Positions 23,575 to 37,300 of a stretch of DNA of 64,000 bases are shown piece after piece; position 1 is the first letter of the stretch, and every line of letters starts with the position of its first letter. A program made the translations under genes and the position numbers. The stretch spans positions 265,968 through 329,967 of the forward strand of contig WIDE01000022.1 of assembly GCA_015039315.1 (NCBI GenBank), in the 5' to 3' direction. The notes beneath the pieces were generated by a model. That model had not been told where the DNA came from. It did no database searches and saw only the letters and a list, made by a program, of their open reading frames with translations. The stretch comes from Clavulina sp. PMI_390. Taxonomy: Eukaryota > Basidiomycota > Agaricomycetes > Cantharellales > Hydnaceae.

Positions 23575-26122
23575 TCAAAAGTCAAACTCTGGCTTGAATG
23601 CATTCACATCGCCTTTATGTGCCAAATTCACCAAATCGGGACGGTTCTGATGTTGATTTCAAGCGAGTTAGCGCACGCATTGCGGGATTAGGTCAGACCA
23701 GAGTGTTTGGGCTTACCATCATGGTGAAGGCACGGATGAGTGTCTCCCAAATTTGATCTGCCTGATCCTCCGAGTCTTGCGGCAGTGGACTACCGGGGCC
23801 GCCGCTTGTCACTGGTGTAGTTCGGAGGGTGAGTGCGTGTAAGAAATGTTCTGTGGCTTCTTGGTAAGCGCCGATGTTAAGGCCTGCGAATCGTTTAGGG
23901 TGGTTTCAGGTGATATTCAAGTTTTCATTCCGTGGAGAAGAGTGACATACAGGCAACCCCGACATTGTAGATCCCACGAGTATATGTGGGTCTCAGCCGC
24001 AGAGCCTCACGATACGCCCCGAGAGCCTCTTCTGGCTTCGAGCCGTTCGACAAACTAGAGCCGAGTCTATTCCACAGCAGGTAGTCCTAAACGCATGAAC
24101 ACCGAAGATTGAGTGAGACGACCCAGGAACTGCTCAATGAGAGATGAAGTTGGTCTTACATTTGGCCGAACTTGTAATGCGTTATCGAAGCAATCCCGCG
24201 CTTTCTCGTAATCGCCGTTCGAATAGAATAGGACACCAAGGGAAGCTTGGACGTCGGCATCCATCTCTCCCCTGCCGTGGAGAGTGCGAGCGACTTGAAG
24301 GAATAGATCGGTGGTAAGCTCGTGGGAGCTCCAGGCCGTGCTATAGTGGCTCGCAGGATGCTGTGGGAGGTCCATATCCTTGTACTTGGAGTACAGCCAC
24401 TGGCGTAGGCAGTGGTGGGATGCGAGGTCGAACGATTCGTTGACGTAGCTGATCGCCAATTCCTGCGCCAATCATCAGTTGGCAAAAATTTCTGTTAGGC
24501 GATACGATGAACTTACAAGCAATCCAACCTCCATGTTCCCTGCCTTTTGAGCGATTTCTGTAGCAGCACGCAGAGCCCTGAGGGCCTGTGCTTCTCGCTC
24601 ATCCATGCTTCTCGCCCGGCCAAGAAGCAACCATGCCTCGTAGCCCCCTTCACCCATCTCATTTTTCTGTATGGAAGCCTCACATAATAGCGCAGCCTCG
24701 TCCAGAGAGCCGTTTGTTTCGAGCAACTCCTTAGCACGAGCCAGCAGAGCCCCTGTTGGTGCTTCCATGTAGGGGTTGCCCGCCTCTACGAAGAAATGAG
24801 CAGAGATTGAGCTGAAGTTCCGAGCATTAACGCATAAAGACGCACCAAACGCGTATGGGGCCAATGAAGGCACTCCGTTATCATCATACCGAGTGGAAGC
24901 GCTACCACCATCAATGTTATTAAGCCCGAAGTCACGGTCGGTTTCCAGATCCAGTCCATACCCGTTGCTCCAGCCTTCCTTCATGGATTCAAGCATGTCT
25001 GGGTCCATTTCGTCGACTTCATCTCGCTGTTGCAATAGCTGTCGATAATCTGCCTCCATCTTGGCTAGTTCTGCATCGGTGGCACCTGGATTCTGGGCCT
25101 TGACTTCTTCCCAGACTCTATACGAGCAAAAAGTAAAGGATGAATAAGCGAGAACTAACAGAGGGGACAGATAATAAGCGCAGAACGTACTTCTCGAATG
25201 ACTGCATGTAGTCATCGAGGCTGCCCACAGGGTTCTCCTTCTCGACCTCGGATTCCACGTTTAATTGGTCGAATGCAGATTCAAGGTCACCGTCAGTGAC
25301 CTCTACCATCCTTCCCTTCCCCTTGTCTTTACTAGCAGCTTCAACGGCCTGAAACTCGGAATCCCAATCCAGGTGCTGAGGAGCCTGACCGGCAGTTGCG
25401 AACATTGGAGTTTGCATGAGCGGGGGAGCGAACATCTGCGGTGCGCTGTACATCATCCCGGCGCCGCCAGCGTACGGAGCGAATGAAGGGGAAGCTAGGG
25501 AAATGTTCAGATAACGACTTATCTGGCACACGAACGGATCTAGCTCACCTTGCTGGACAGATAATGGTGCGTTGGCCATCGAGGGACCAGCGGTTTGAAA
25601 CTCGGCCATCCATGGGGATGGACCAGCTGCTTCAGCGCGTGCAGGAGTCGCGCGTCCACTCCATAAATGTTCGAGAGCCTCCGGTGACTTTGGAGAGGGC
25701 CCAGCCATCATTGGAGTATGGCTACGAGACGCGCCCATCTGGGGTGGAGAGAAGGCTCCAGGGAAAGGAGCTGCCATTGGCATTGGAGATGCTGAAGAGC
25801 CAGCAGCATTCTCAAAGAATTGGCGTGCCATTGCTTGATCAGCCGCAGATGGGCCACCCGACATGGACGAGGGTAGATGGTGCAACTTTTACAGAGGGCT
25901 AAGATATCTAGAGCATAGTAATAGAGATGATATACAACTTACTTTTGAAGAAGAGGGACCGCCGATTCGATCCTAAAGTTCCGGTTAGCTTTCACGGTGC
26001 AGCGCGCGCAAGTGAGTAATGCCCCTTACTCGTTGAAGACTGCGATCAGCCTCAACATGCTTCATCACGGAAGTGAGAGCATTGGAGGGACCACAGTCTG
26101 CACCGTTGAAAATGTTGGCCAT
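23575..26122 (-). CDS. PEX5: Peroxisomal targeting signal 1 receptor PEX5
   Basis: Predicted exons from the right: 26122-26030, 25972-25943, 25885-25549, 25494-25191, 25117-24846, 24785-24517, 24462-24160, 24086-23951, 23883-23717 and 23646-23575, giving 660 residues. The N-terminus MANIFNGADCG carries the conserved Cys10, which is ubiquitinated during receptor recycling in known PEX5 proteins. Three pentapeptide WxxxF/Y motifs bind PEX14 and PEX13: WMAEF at about 133, WDSEF at about 197 and WSNGY at about 304. From about residue 346 (EAGNPYM) TPR repeats form the PTS1-binding domain, including LGVLFYSNGDYEKARDCF and LGSSLSNGSKPEEALGAY. It imports SKL-type enzymes into peroxisomes. Two introns (24786-24845 and 25495-25548) are multiples of three and stop-free. 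Confidence 0.94.
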
Positions 26123-26460
26123 TGGTAAGTGGAAAGACGAGAGAGCTTGTGGGGCAGATCGGTTGAGTAAGTGGCCGGTCACGTGCCTGCGTCCGACTTG
26201 GGTGTGTGGCTGCTCTCAAGCATCCACCAACCAGCGGTCAACTAAGTGTCAATCGCATGAATATTTGTCAAACTCAAACTACAGCACCAGCTGACCTATG
26301 GTCTCACAAAATATGTGTGAATGCCGATGCCTCCGCCCACAGACATCCTTGTTCCACGATTCCTTCATGAACGCACGAACGAATTTACACAGGTGACATT
26401 ATGGGGAAGAATACAGTACACAAGTTCGTGGGGCGGGGGTGAATTATCAGCCGAACTACA
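26123..26460. other. Intergenic region upstream of PEX5
   Basis: This spacer of 338 bases lies between the PEX5 start and the stop codon of the F-box gene on the same strand. It must hold the PEX5 promoter and possibly the F-box gene's 3' untranslated region. No distinct site is recognised. Confidence 0.35.
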
Positions 26461-28107
26461 CTACCAAGGCTCGATTTGCTCAACATCTCGACCATAATCT
26501 AGAAGCTGCACCATCGGGTTCGACGTGATGGTGTCTCCAAGTTCGCGTCTTTGGGCCTCAGATGCATATATAGTGACTCGCATCGCTTGATGGTCAGCGG
26601 AAGTTGTACGCGCTCTGCCAAGAATGCGACCAACAATGTACCCGATTCGAGAGAAAGATGTTGCCGAGGTTGTGTCAGGAGGCACCGGCGGGCCCCAAGG
26701 GACAGCACGAGGGAGGCTTATATTCGGAGGGGGAAATCCAAGAAGAATATGCCGTAGTTTAGGATGGGGGCGACGGGAAGCTTCGAGTTGAGCAAGTAGA
26801 TCGATCCCAGGTCGATCGTTCATCACACCCATGAGACGAATGACTTCGAGGTTCTCATGCATCACGAGAAAACCGTGTAGTTGATTGGACGTGATGTGAT
26901 GCACCGATGAGAAGGACACGTGAGTGAGCTCTGGATATCGAGCACTACCCGAAAAGAGTCCTGGAAGGACGTTTTGGCTCGTAGTGCGACAATCAGGGAG
27001 AGTAAAGATGAGGCGTTGGAGTTCGGGCGCATCAAGGCGTTGCCCCAGAAGCGCTGCACCCGTAGGCCCCATGAAGGCTTCCTGGAGATGTGCAAGGCGC
27101 ACGACGCTGTCCAGAGCGACGTTCTGCCCCCTCGAGTTGTTGCCCGCCCACTTGAATCGTGCGAGATTGGGGGTGCGCTCAAGAAGGTGGAGTACAGAAG
27201 GCTCAAACGTGCCGCACAGCTCGAGTGAGTTGAGGGCTTCCAATGATAGATCCCTGAATAAGTTGGACATTGATAAAGGGATGTCATACGCAAGCACCAA
27301 TGATTTGATGGTAATGTCCACTGCTTCTGAGAATTGGAAGAGCGGAGGGAGAATGGTAACACTCCCCTGTCCTTGAAATGCCAATCTTATCGAGTGAAGA
27401 TCAGGGGAAGGTGCTGGTAACGGGAAGAATTCAACAACACCATATATGGGAATGTCGATATCAACTTCTATGCACCGTGAAACGTGAGGAATGAATATTT
27501 GCTCGAGAATATCACGGATGATATAAGGGTCTCGCCGCATGTCATCACCCGTCAGATGCAGTGAGAGCGAGATTGGGGAGGCAATCGAGCGTAGGAGATA
27601 GGTTTGCGCAAGCTCAATGCTGGTCCGTGAGCCCTTTACTGTGATATTGCTCCATAGGGAACCACGCTTGAGGGCTACGCGACGCCAACGATGACAGACA
27701 GACATGATGGATGGAATATCAAGCGTCATGGCCGATGGGTCCAAGCGGCTCAGGATGAGGAAAATTTCAGACAGAAGCTCGTCTGGGAGACGAGATATAG
27801 GGATCAAAGCATTTTGAGTTCGTAGCTTGGCAAGAGCCCAGAGCTCTTTCTCGTTTCGGATAGACTCTGAGACAGATTGCACTAAGCGCTCTTCTTTTTC
27901 TAGCGCATACATCCTGGCCTGAATAAATCCTGCGGAAGGGCCGCTATTGTTGGGGGGTAATCGGGTCAATTGTCTTGCTGGGAATGGGGAGTTGTAAACT
28001 GCAATTACGTCTCACCTTTGTCCATCGCCGATATCAATGGCGGAACCTGACGCAAGACGACGTTGAAGAAAACCTATCGTTGCTTGTATTTCCTCAGGAG
28101 TGGCCAT
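26461..28107 (-). CDS. F-box-like protein with leucine-rich C-terminal region
   Basis: Two exons are predicted, 28107-28016 and 27973-26461, giving 534 residues. They are joined by a 42-base intron. The acceptor CAGCAAG|A, rather than the CAG four bases earlier, keeps the frame. A short coiled segment (residues about 45-75) precedes the F-box-like motif ISRLPDELLSEIFLIL, and then VCHRWRRVAL and SLWSNI as in fungal F-box-like proteins. The rest contains irregular Leu-rich stretches (for example LTHVSFSSVHHITSNQLHGF) that probably form an LRR-like array. F-box proteins of this type bridge SKP1/CUL1 ubiquitin ligases to substrates. Agaricomycetes have hundreds and most are uncharacterised. No substrate can be inferred. 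Confidence 0.85.
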
Positions 28108-28577
28108 GCAGCAAACCGGATTAAAACGTGACTAAAAGACCAGACCCAAAAACGCAACCACTGAATGGCAACGATGGCTTTGGCCACTGACACGCCTCCA
28201 ACAAGCGACAACTTGCACAAACAATGACCCTCAGAAACCAGGTGGATCTTCCGCTCTGGGGTAGATCAAGGCATGTTGCGGGCCGCAGGTCCCCTTGAGA
28301 GCTATGAATGGAGCTATGAATGTCCCTAATAAAACTCCTCTTGGGCGCTCCTCCCTCTAGCGATTCTTCCACCGTTCCATAAGGTGAAGCGACTCTTAGT
28401 TCGGTGCTATTACAAGGATGGCAAAGATCGACACTATGTGAGCTGCATAATTTCTTGGGAGACACATCATCACTGAGACAAGACATCAGTCTAGGGCCTC
28501 CACTGTATGACGATCCTATACTTTCAAACCTTGCTGCTGCCGGCCTGCTGTTTTGATTGAAGTTCTCTCATATCTAG
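28108..28577. other. Intergenic region, divergent promoters
   Basis: About 470 bases lie between the F-box gene start and the first supported exon of the next gene. It probably includes the unresolved first exon of the DUF6534 gene; an ATG at 28507 is present but its frame meets a stop. No other element is recognised. Confidence 0.3.
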
Positions 28578-30359
28578 CCTTGGACTCACGCTCAACGCCC
28601 TTCTCCTCGGAGCTCTCTTCGTCCAATAGTAAGTCTCCATATCACTCCGCCCCGCTACCCACTCGTGATGAAGGTGCAGAGCAGATGTCTTACACTCTCG
28701 CATCTCTCTCCTTACTAGCTACTTCTATTGGCTCAACGGTTGGCGACAAGATACGGCCGGGATCAAACTTTTTGTGGCATTTCTTCTCATCGCTGACGTG
28801 GTGAACTTCCTTCTGGATTTTGGATTTGTCTGGCTGTATGTCTGTTTCTTACTTCCCCAAGCTTCAATACTTGCTCACTTGGATTGCTGTGTAGATACAC
28901 TGTTTCCCACTTTGGTACGCTTTTCATACCTCAATATCAAACCCTTTTCAGCGTCTTTTCTCTTATACCCCTTTTGCTAGGCGATGTGGAATTCATCCAG
29001 ACATCAAATTGGCTCTTCAACAGCGGTATGACGAATATTTCCAACTGTGCTTGAAATGAGCTGATGAGTAGCCAACCATAGATCCCGTTACGACTGCCAT
29101 CATCTCTTCTTCTGTCCAATGCTTCTTCGCTTGGCGGATCAAAGTGTTGACAGGAAACAGAACGCTACAGGTGGCAATCAATGGCGCCTCATTTGCCTCA
29201 TTGCGTGAGTTTTCCTCGTTGTTTGCGTCAACAGGGGGCGATTGTTCATGTCCAGCGGCTTCACGTTTCAGTTTGTGCAATCGGGACTACGATTGGGTGC
29301 TCGATCGTGAAAGACTTTGACAAATTTCATTTATTCCAATCAGTGGTAAGGCTACACATATCGATTGACGAGATCATGGAACATAACATATGCTCGTCTA
29401 GGTCATTCTATGGCTCGCGTTAGGTGTAATTATCGACGTAGTCATCGCCACCGTCATGGTCGTCCACTTGAACAGCTGCCGCACTGGGATGTCATCCACC
29501 GAGGATCTGATTACCAGACTCATTCGATGTAAGTTCGCTACCCCCAAACTAGTGCTCAACCGGCTCAAAATTGTGTCGCAGTCGCCATTCAGACTGGGTT
29601 GATGACAACCATCTGGGCTGGAACAGATCTTGTGCTCTTCCTAACCTCGGTGAGCACCCCATGCCGCAGTATGTCGGGCATCATTAACCTGTATTTTGTG
29701 TTTCGTGTAGACGAATAACTTGTGCGTTCCCGACTTCGCTCACGGTCCAGTAATGGCTGATCCCCAATTAATAGGCACCTGATCTTTAACCTGGCACTTG
29801 CAAAGCTATATTCCACGGCCGCCCTATCATCTCGTAAGCCCTTCTGTTGCACTTGAAGTGAGTTTGGTGCTAATCTTTCCATCAGTCAATGCCCGAACGA
29901 TTTGGGACAGATCAGGTAGTATGGCAAGTAACGTGACAATCGGTGGTGGCGTACGTCATTTTTTGGGCCATCCTTCCTGTTCATATTCTAACGAAATATC
30001 TTGGCTAGAATCATGGAACCAGTGATCAGTTTCGGAACAGTGCCTTCGCACCACAGCCATGGACACCCATCTCGTCAACCACGTACAACATCCCCAAGCC
30101 CCCTCACCATATTCCAATAGCCCCTATGGCAGAGGCAGGATTTCATCCTCGGGCTGCGGTTGCGAATAGCAGCACTGAAGGTAGTTGCCCTAGCATCACA
30201 TTTTCCTCTCCACCTCCTAGCAGCTGCCACAGCAATGGTGGAGGGCGGACGGCCGAGGTTATGCCCAACTCCAACAGTCTAGGTGAGCAGGATGCTGTTT
30301 GCGTGAGACCTGTCACGAACGATCTGGAGGCTAGTATCCACCTTGGTTCCCGGAAGTGA
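28578..30359 (+). CDS. DUF6534-type seven-helix membrane protein, copy 2 (start not resolved)
   Basis: Supported exons: 28578-28628, 28719-28835, 28895-28914, 28981-29025, 29082-29204, 29272-29345, 29402-29528, 29582-29649, 29711-29721 (11-base micro-exon), 29775-29833, 29886-29950 and 30009-30359. All phases join. The first exon lies further upstream and I could not place it. Helices include LTLNALLLGALFVQYYFYW, LFVAFLLIADVVNFLL, and VVILWLALGVIIDVVIATVMV. The family block LYSTAALSSLNAR sits after the seventh helix, followed by a disordered tail. It shares layout with the copy at 20820-23013 but is clearly diverged, so the two are not a recent duplicate. Function unknown. Confidence 0.75.
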
Positions 30360-31896
30360 AGGAACATCGACGCCCGACCAGCTGGATCAGCGTTCATCAC
30401 AGCACTAGGTGGGATGGGCCATTTAATTATGGTCAAGTATCTATCATATGGATAAGTAGGGCTGCGCCATCCAAATCGGCGATGACAACCCCAGCGGGAC
30501 CCATCAGTAGAGGAGAAATTGACCAGGATTCCCTATTCCCGCTCACGTAAAATTTGCTGATCGTATGCCAAGCTTTAGGAGATCTCAATTTAATTACCAG
30601 CATACTTTCTTTGACGAGAAAAAACCAGCCACTTGATTGAGTTACGATCCATGTAATGCTTGGAATCGGCAATCTGAGAAGAGGCGTGGCAACAGGGTGT
30701 TCACTTCCAAATCAAATCCGCTACTGTCCCCGCTTGTTCCTGGTAGAGGTATCACTGCACCCGACAAAAACCCCTCTAGGCTGCGATGCTTTTGCTCGCT
30801 TAGGGGTTTGCAGTGCAAGAAGCAGCTCACATATCAGGAGCCTGGTATCCGGGTATCGTTATTTGCCAATTCCATATGTATTCGAGTGCCAGCATTTTGA
30901 TACGACATGCGCGCTTATGCCGATATTCCTCACCGATCGCCAGTAAACTACAAATCATCCGCTTCAGAAGCTCTAATGCACATGGTTTCTGATGGTAAGT
31001 CCAAACAAGGGTTGTCTGCTTAACGGCACAGAGCCGTCCTCTTTGCCTTCAATACACCGCAAGACAATTCGAGCGAAGGCTGATAGTGAGAAGTGGGAAG
31101 AGTTTTTACCCTGACTATTGCATGATAAGGAAGATCGAGAGATGCCCCTGAGATAGGGTGTATACTGGCGAGTATACAATGTGTGGAAGAGACTCGGAAA
31201 GACCCATGTTGAGCCTCAGATGAGCTTCACAACTGTGTTCTTCTCGTATATGTAAAATCAGCCCAGTCGGCAGGACCAATTGAGTGGAACTGAATCGGTC
31301 CATTGGTGGCGTATGTTTGGTCACGGTCAATACATTGACTCACCATGAAGCTTCTACTTGAAGCTTTCGTTTCGCATGGTGGCTCCTAGATACAAGTCTG
31401 GGGAACGATCTTATTTAACTTTGGAAATCTCCTCTTAACTTTTGGGCGCCTCTTGTGCTCAATGGCCTCAGTGAGGATCACGTTCCTTGCTATCCTTCTC
31501 TTTTGGGTGGAGCAGTGAGGTGGTTATGACTCCTCGCTGGACTTCCTACTCAGTTCAGAAGCATAGAGCTGGGTGGCTCCTCCTCTCTTCAGTGTATTCT
31601 GAGGTTCTGTGCTGGCGTTGGGTCAGGTACGCCAAGCGCACACAATTCGGGTCGGGGTTTCCGTCGCGAAATTGCACAGGAGACTGAATCGAAGCGATTG
31701 AATCATAACCTTGGGCATCGTGTTTTCCTCATTCTCACCTGCTTGGCGACTGCTATTCATCATGGCTTGCCAATTTCCAATCCTCTCCCAAAACTGCCAC
31801 CCCAGGCACGATAGCCGCACAGGTGTGTATATTTAGCTTTTGAGTCTTCCCCTCCATACTGTGTCCGCTTGCCGCTGTCCCCTCCCTCCTTCCGAC
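30360..31896. other. 1.5 kb intergenic region; right end is a duplicated promoter
   Basis: No gene is supported. From about 31622 to the start codon the sequence is alignable by eye with 44796-45066, upstream of the paralogous gene. Shared words include GGGCATCGTGTTTTCCTCATT at about 31716 and 44898. This part is probably the promoter and leader of the membrane-protein gene. Confidence 0.45.
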
Positions 31897-34096
31897 ATGG
31901 CTCGAGTGACTACGCTACGTCTCCACTTGTGGACTATTCTTGCCGCCGTGCTTGACATTGGCACCACGGTGTTGGTTGCCATCACCTATCACTGGGATGT
32001 GATGCTTCCCTGGCCGAAAAATACCGCTGAGAGGAGTCTCCAAAACTTGCTGCCGACCTTCGCCTCGATGATTGGCGGTGTCATTGCCTACGTAAATGTC
32101 AACGCGATCAACGCTCTTGTGACGGTTTACACTCGAAAGAGGATGTCAACCAGGGGTGTAACCTTGGCCGAGCTCAACTATTTGACACTCCTTTGTAAGC
32201 TATCCCCTTCACTCTACGTTTCCCTCTTACAGGCTCACAATCCCACTTCTCTATAGCTCAGGGAGGACTTCCCAGGGCTCCTATGGCCGCCCTATTTTTA
32301 GCCATTGCTATTATGCTTGCAGGAGGCTTCGTCGCATCTGTAAGCGATATTTCAAAGTTCTGAACCACACTGGCAGGGCGGCTCATATCTGATCCTTCTA
32401 ATAGTCTGTCGTCCACAGTCTCTCTCCCACCCCTTTGAACTGGAGCGATGGCAACCCAACATCGATGCCGCTTGTGAGCTTCTCGGCTGGCTCTGGCGTC
32501 GCCCCTCCGATCTAGTGCGCCTTTTCTTGTCTCATTTCCAGTACAGTCAACTGAATTCATATCAGCTGCGCCAATGGTGCTGGCAATGTCAATCAATACG
32601 GTTATGGTATCAATTGCCCTCTTGACACCGTTTATGGAGAGATGTATAATGTGCGTGCCGTCAGCTACCTCCCGTTTTCCTGCTTGCGTAACTGAGATTC
32701 TCGTATATAGGCCTTCACCGACTCTCTTCGCGGCACTTTCCCAGTGAATAGCACGTACGACGGCGTAAGTCTTTTGATCTGATGGTAGCCCCGGTAATCC
32801 TCTGACTTCTTGGTGTATGAACTAGGCTTCCTATCCATCCTCACTCATGGGTCTCTCTGGCGCGATTTCGACTCTTACTCAACGTTACGCTAACGGGAAT
32901 CAGGACGGCAGCATCTTGCCAACCGACACGTTCGACGCATGTTTACCTAGGACTATCGTGTCAGCTACTTGTTCTCCTAACCTTCCTAGCGGATTCACAG
33001 TGGAAACTCAAGTAAGGACGGCAGATACTCTATTCTGCCAACACTGGTTGACAAGACGTTTTATCTGGTAGACGCTTTCAGTGTCTGGAAACACACCGAA
33101 AGATATTCTTCAAATGGCCCTTTGCCAAGGAAGCTCATGCTCAAACACTCGATGGGCCCCCGACTACGGAAACGGAGTGATCTCCACCTTCCTCCAAGAT
33201 GACCTCAACGCTGGTACCTCAACTTTGGTCATCTTCAGGTGAGATGAACATGATATATACCCTAAATACTCCCGATTGACCCCAGTATCCACCCGTAATA
33301 CAGCACTGGGACTTACGCCACCAACATATCTTCACCAAACATATATTGCACCGTCGCGATGACTGAAGAATTCGTCCCCATCCGCATTACAGGCGGAAAC
33401 TCTGCATCACTCCTCCCTGATCTCACCTGCCAGAACCAAACCGCCCCCACCCCCTTGTTCATGGCCAACATAACCCGCCTTTCTCAGATGGCGCTCGAGA
33501 AATCTCAGGGTCAGGATGGCCGCATCGAAGCCATCTCATTTATTCCGTCCGGCACCGACCACGTGCAAGCTATTGAGCTTGGCATCGAACGGATGGTCTC
33601 TGTCGCGGCGACAAACATGTACAGCACCATCACTGCCCTTCAAAGCTCGAATGCTACGTGGTCGCATACAGAGCCTTATTTATATCAAACCTTGCGCTAT
33701 CGTCTTGGCGTTTCGGGCAGGACTGGCATCATCTTTATCCTCGCCCCAATAGGCTTATTCATCATCGTGGTCGCAATGTGGAGTGTAGTCGGGATCTCCG
33801 ATGATGGAATGGTGTTCAACCCTCTCGCTCCACTCAACACCATTGTTGCTGGCATGAACCGCGAACGCCTCCCCGTCGAGATCGCTGATCTCAGTGAGGC
33901 GAAGGGGAAAGCACTTGAGGAATCAAATATCCTTTTACGATATGGCTGGGTGAACGAGCATCGCATGGGCGTGATCGTAGGAGGAAGCTCGTATATCCAC
34001 GACAGCCCAATGGCCTCACCCGCCCCGATGGCGTACAAGGACGAGTCGCCTCTCCCAACTCCCGGGGTCTATGCTGCACCTCCTACGTTCAAATAA
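31897..34096 (+). CDS. Four-helix membrane protein with large Cys-containing outside domain, copy A
   Basis: Predicted exons: 31897-32194, 32257-32339, 32405-32514, 32566-32650, 32711-32764, 32826-33011, 33072-33238 and 33304-34096, giving 591 residues. Three N-terminal helices (WTILAAVLDIGTTVLV, LLPTFASMIGGVIAYV, ALFLAIAIMLAGGFVAS) are followed by a segment of about 350 residues with several Cys (ICANG, NCPLD, CLPR, TCSP, CQGSSC) and N-glycosylation sites. A fourth helix (IIFILAPIGLFIIVVAMW) leads to a cytosolic tail with ERLPVEIADL and LLRYGWV. The middle segment is therefore probably outside the cell or in the secretory lumen. The family is one I know only as an uncharacterised Agaricomycete type. 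Its paralogue lies at 45067-47268. Confidence 0.85.
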
Positions 34097-34370
34097 TATT
34101 TCGTTCTATAACCCATCCTCAATTGCCCCTTGCCCCTTCTGTATGACAATGTTTCATTGGTCTCCGGACTACTTGAGCTTACAAACACGAGCTCTGTTCC
34201 CATCTCTTTTTCTTGACGTCAGTTTTTGGGAATCGTTCATCTTCACGCTTGAAACCACGTAGTAATACAAATGTTTCAACAACTTGTCTCTGAATCAATA
34301 TCGTGATATACCCCTCTCTGCCCATGTTCGTCTTGTTTTGATACACCTGATTTGGGAACGTTAACAGCTC

Positions 34371-37300
34371 CTAGAACTCGGGCGCACCTCCAATGAGATT
34401 GTCCAACTCAGTTGCTCTTGTGTTGTCAGAACGCAGCCGATGATCTCCGCCACCAATCGCAGCCCCACATTCAGGACATTGAGCTTGTTGCATTGCACCA
34501 CCGCACTAGAAAAACAACAAATTGAGTTTTCTACCCAAGACCAATAAGCAGTGCAATTGAAACCACTCACCTCAGTAATGACATAAGGATGTCCGTTAGG
34601 GCAAAGATAAAAACGCCCCCATGGACTGTAAGCCAACGAGCCTACCAATAAGTTATTCTTATCAGCTACACGTCACCAAGAGAGCATTGCCACCACACGT
34701 ACCAACTCTCAACGCCTTCACAATTGCCGCTTTTTCCTGCAAAGAGACCTCTGTGTAGAAGGTTCCCCCTTTGACAGAGGTTGCAATGGAGTCCCAAAAC
34801 CCGGCGATTTCGGCAATGGCGGTATCATATTCCTCCCCGAGCCATTGCTCAGCTGCGCCTTTATCTCCAGTGAAGTTCGTCAAATATCGCACTCGAGCTC
34901 GCTGTGTCGCAGCCTCAAAGCCCTCCACAAGTTTATCCATTTCTTCGGTGAGCTGCGTGCGCAATTCTGAAGTTAAGCCCGTACGGCATGACATCTGGAA
35001 GTCAAATTGGAACTGAGCAAATCGACAGCGGTGGACATAGGTCTCGCATTTGACGAGTTGGCGGTGAGAAGAGGTCTTCTCCGCTATCCGAACGGCCATA
35101 GCAGCGTCTTCAGCAGCTGATTTTAGTATAAGACGTTCCGACTCAGATAAACGAAGGCGAAGGTCTGGAAATAGAGGATGTGCGTCGCTGAGACTGGAAA
35201 TGACAGCTCCAGTGAGCTCTGCAAGGATGAGGCGAATTTCGATGGAGGTCCAGAATGCCTAATAACGACAAGCGGATCAGATTTGGCACATTCCTAACCC
35301 ACCGCGAATGATGTTGACTGACCTCTACTTGAAATCTAAGGTCCGCTAGAGGTTTTGGCTGCCCGATCTTGTTCTTAGTGATCGCTAGAGCAAAGTCTTT
35401 GGGGGAAGCCACGCCGGTAGCTTCAGCCCAGGCTAGCTCTATGTTGTAAAGAGTTGTGAAAGCACCCTCATAAGCGACTCGATGGGATGAGCGCTTCCCA
35501 GCAACTTTCACGGCTTCGTCATATGCCCTGTGGAGAGGTTGTACCGCAACATGCCATTCCCGAAGAATACCAAGGCCTGGGGCAAGCTTGTCCAGATCAA
35601 CCAACGAAGCCGGCTGCTGTCGATCAGACGAGAACATCACTTCCATAAGCTTCTTGAGTTCTCGCTTGCGTAATTGTCGCGGAAGATCAACAATCTGTGG
35701 GAGCTTCGCCCCTGCGGCCTGCAGAGCTTGCCGAATATTGTCAACGGGAAAAGAGGCAACCAGTTGCCGCGAAGTCGCAAGTGAGTGGGCAAGCTGGCTG
35801 GCAACACCATTTTCCATCAGGTCAAGCTTAGCCCTCTTTAGAACGCGATTGTAGCGTGGAGAGGTGACATCGGCGCGACAGTTAGGGCATCGAGGGAATG
35901 GTGTGAGGCCGTTCGGAGGATGGAAATCGATTGCTTCGAGCCATGCATCCGAAGCTAGGTCCTTGGTATAGTGATCCCCCAGGCCACATAGGCCGTCAAG
36001 GGATTCGGTGGTAAATGTATGACCGCACTTGAGAGTGATGAGTCGCACGTCCTCATTACCTCGTCGTACTTCTTCTAAGGTTTGGAACAAAATGTGATCG
36101 ACAACCTGAGCAAGTTGAGCGTCGTTGGCACATTCAGGGCAAACTTGTTGCTGACATGGCTCCCCACAAACTGAGTTTATCTGGTTAACATTAGGGTATC
36201 GATAGTCTCAAAGGAGCTTACCAGATGGGCATTGATGGCCACAAGTGAGGGTCGACGGGCAACGCTCATCGCATGGCAGCCGGCTGCAGATCTGTCAAAA
36301 TTGGGGGTTTGTCAGATGGCGCTCAGTTGGTCAAATTTTCAGAACGAACCGAGCCGCAAGGAAGAGGACACTTTTGATGCGTGCAATTCCAAGTGCACGC
36401 ATCGATACACGGTGCACAGGGTACAGAACAACCCCTTCTACACATATGGTGTGAACAAGACTGGCGGCAAGGGGACTTGCAAGTACCAGAGCACTGGTGG
36501 CTAGGGGAGCATTTCTCTCTACAGGCATGACCGCAGAGAAGATCTCGGCCACAAAGATGATCCTGATGGATCGTGCGATCTGTTGAACCTTGAGGATTAA
36601 GCGCTTGACATTCATGGCACCGTGCTTTGCAAGTGTGAGATCGACCACACGTAGTTGGTTCCATGCATGGTTCCATGCATCGCAAGCTGAGAAGATCTGA
36701 GCCGCATCTTGCGACAGTCTTGTGCTCACATCTCGGTAATTTATACTCGACCATCTCGCTACACTCAATTTGTCCAGGATGTCGAGCACGATGGCTTTTT
36801 TGGAAGAGGTGAGAATGAGAGAAGTCCCATGGATGATTACCAGTGAAGTTACTTACCAGGTTGACTGTTCGACAACGTGTCCACATTCTGGGATGGTGAC
36901 AGCGTAAGCCGGAAACTGACATTCTCCACAAGGCTGTCCACATTCACGGTTACATGGATGACCGAGAGGACATAACCGTGCGCAAGGCTTATTACACACG
37001 ATGGCCAGGTGTTGTGGGTCGTCCGAGTGACATTTGTACGCGCACATATGACCACAGTTCAACTTGGCTTCGCAAGGACGTAGGCAACCCCCTGTAGCGC
37101 AGTGTGTATTTCAATATTAGGTGGTAAATCGACATGGAGACACCATACCGTCGGGCGCATAGTTGCGAAGTTCTCCTGGGAGTCTGACGAATCTGACATC
37201 TTGAGGATGCTGCGCACACGAGATGGGAATTCCAAGCCCCACACGACCTGATGCATCGAGCTCATCAATGACTGCGCTCCACATCGGGCTTCGAGAAGAG

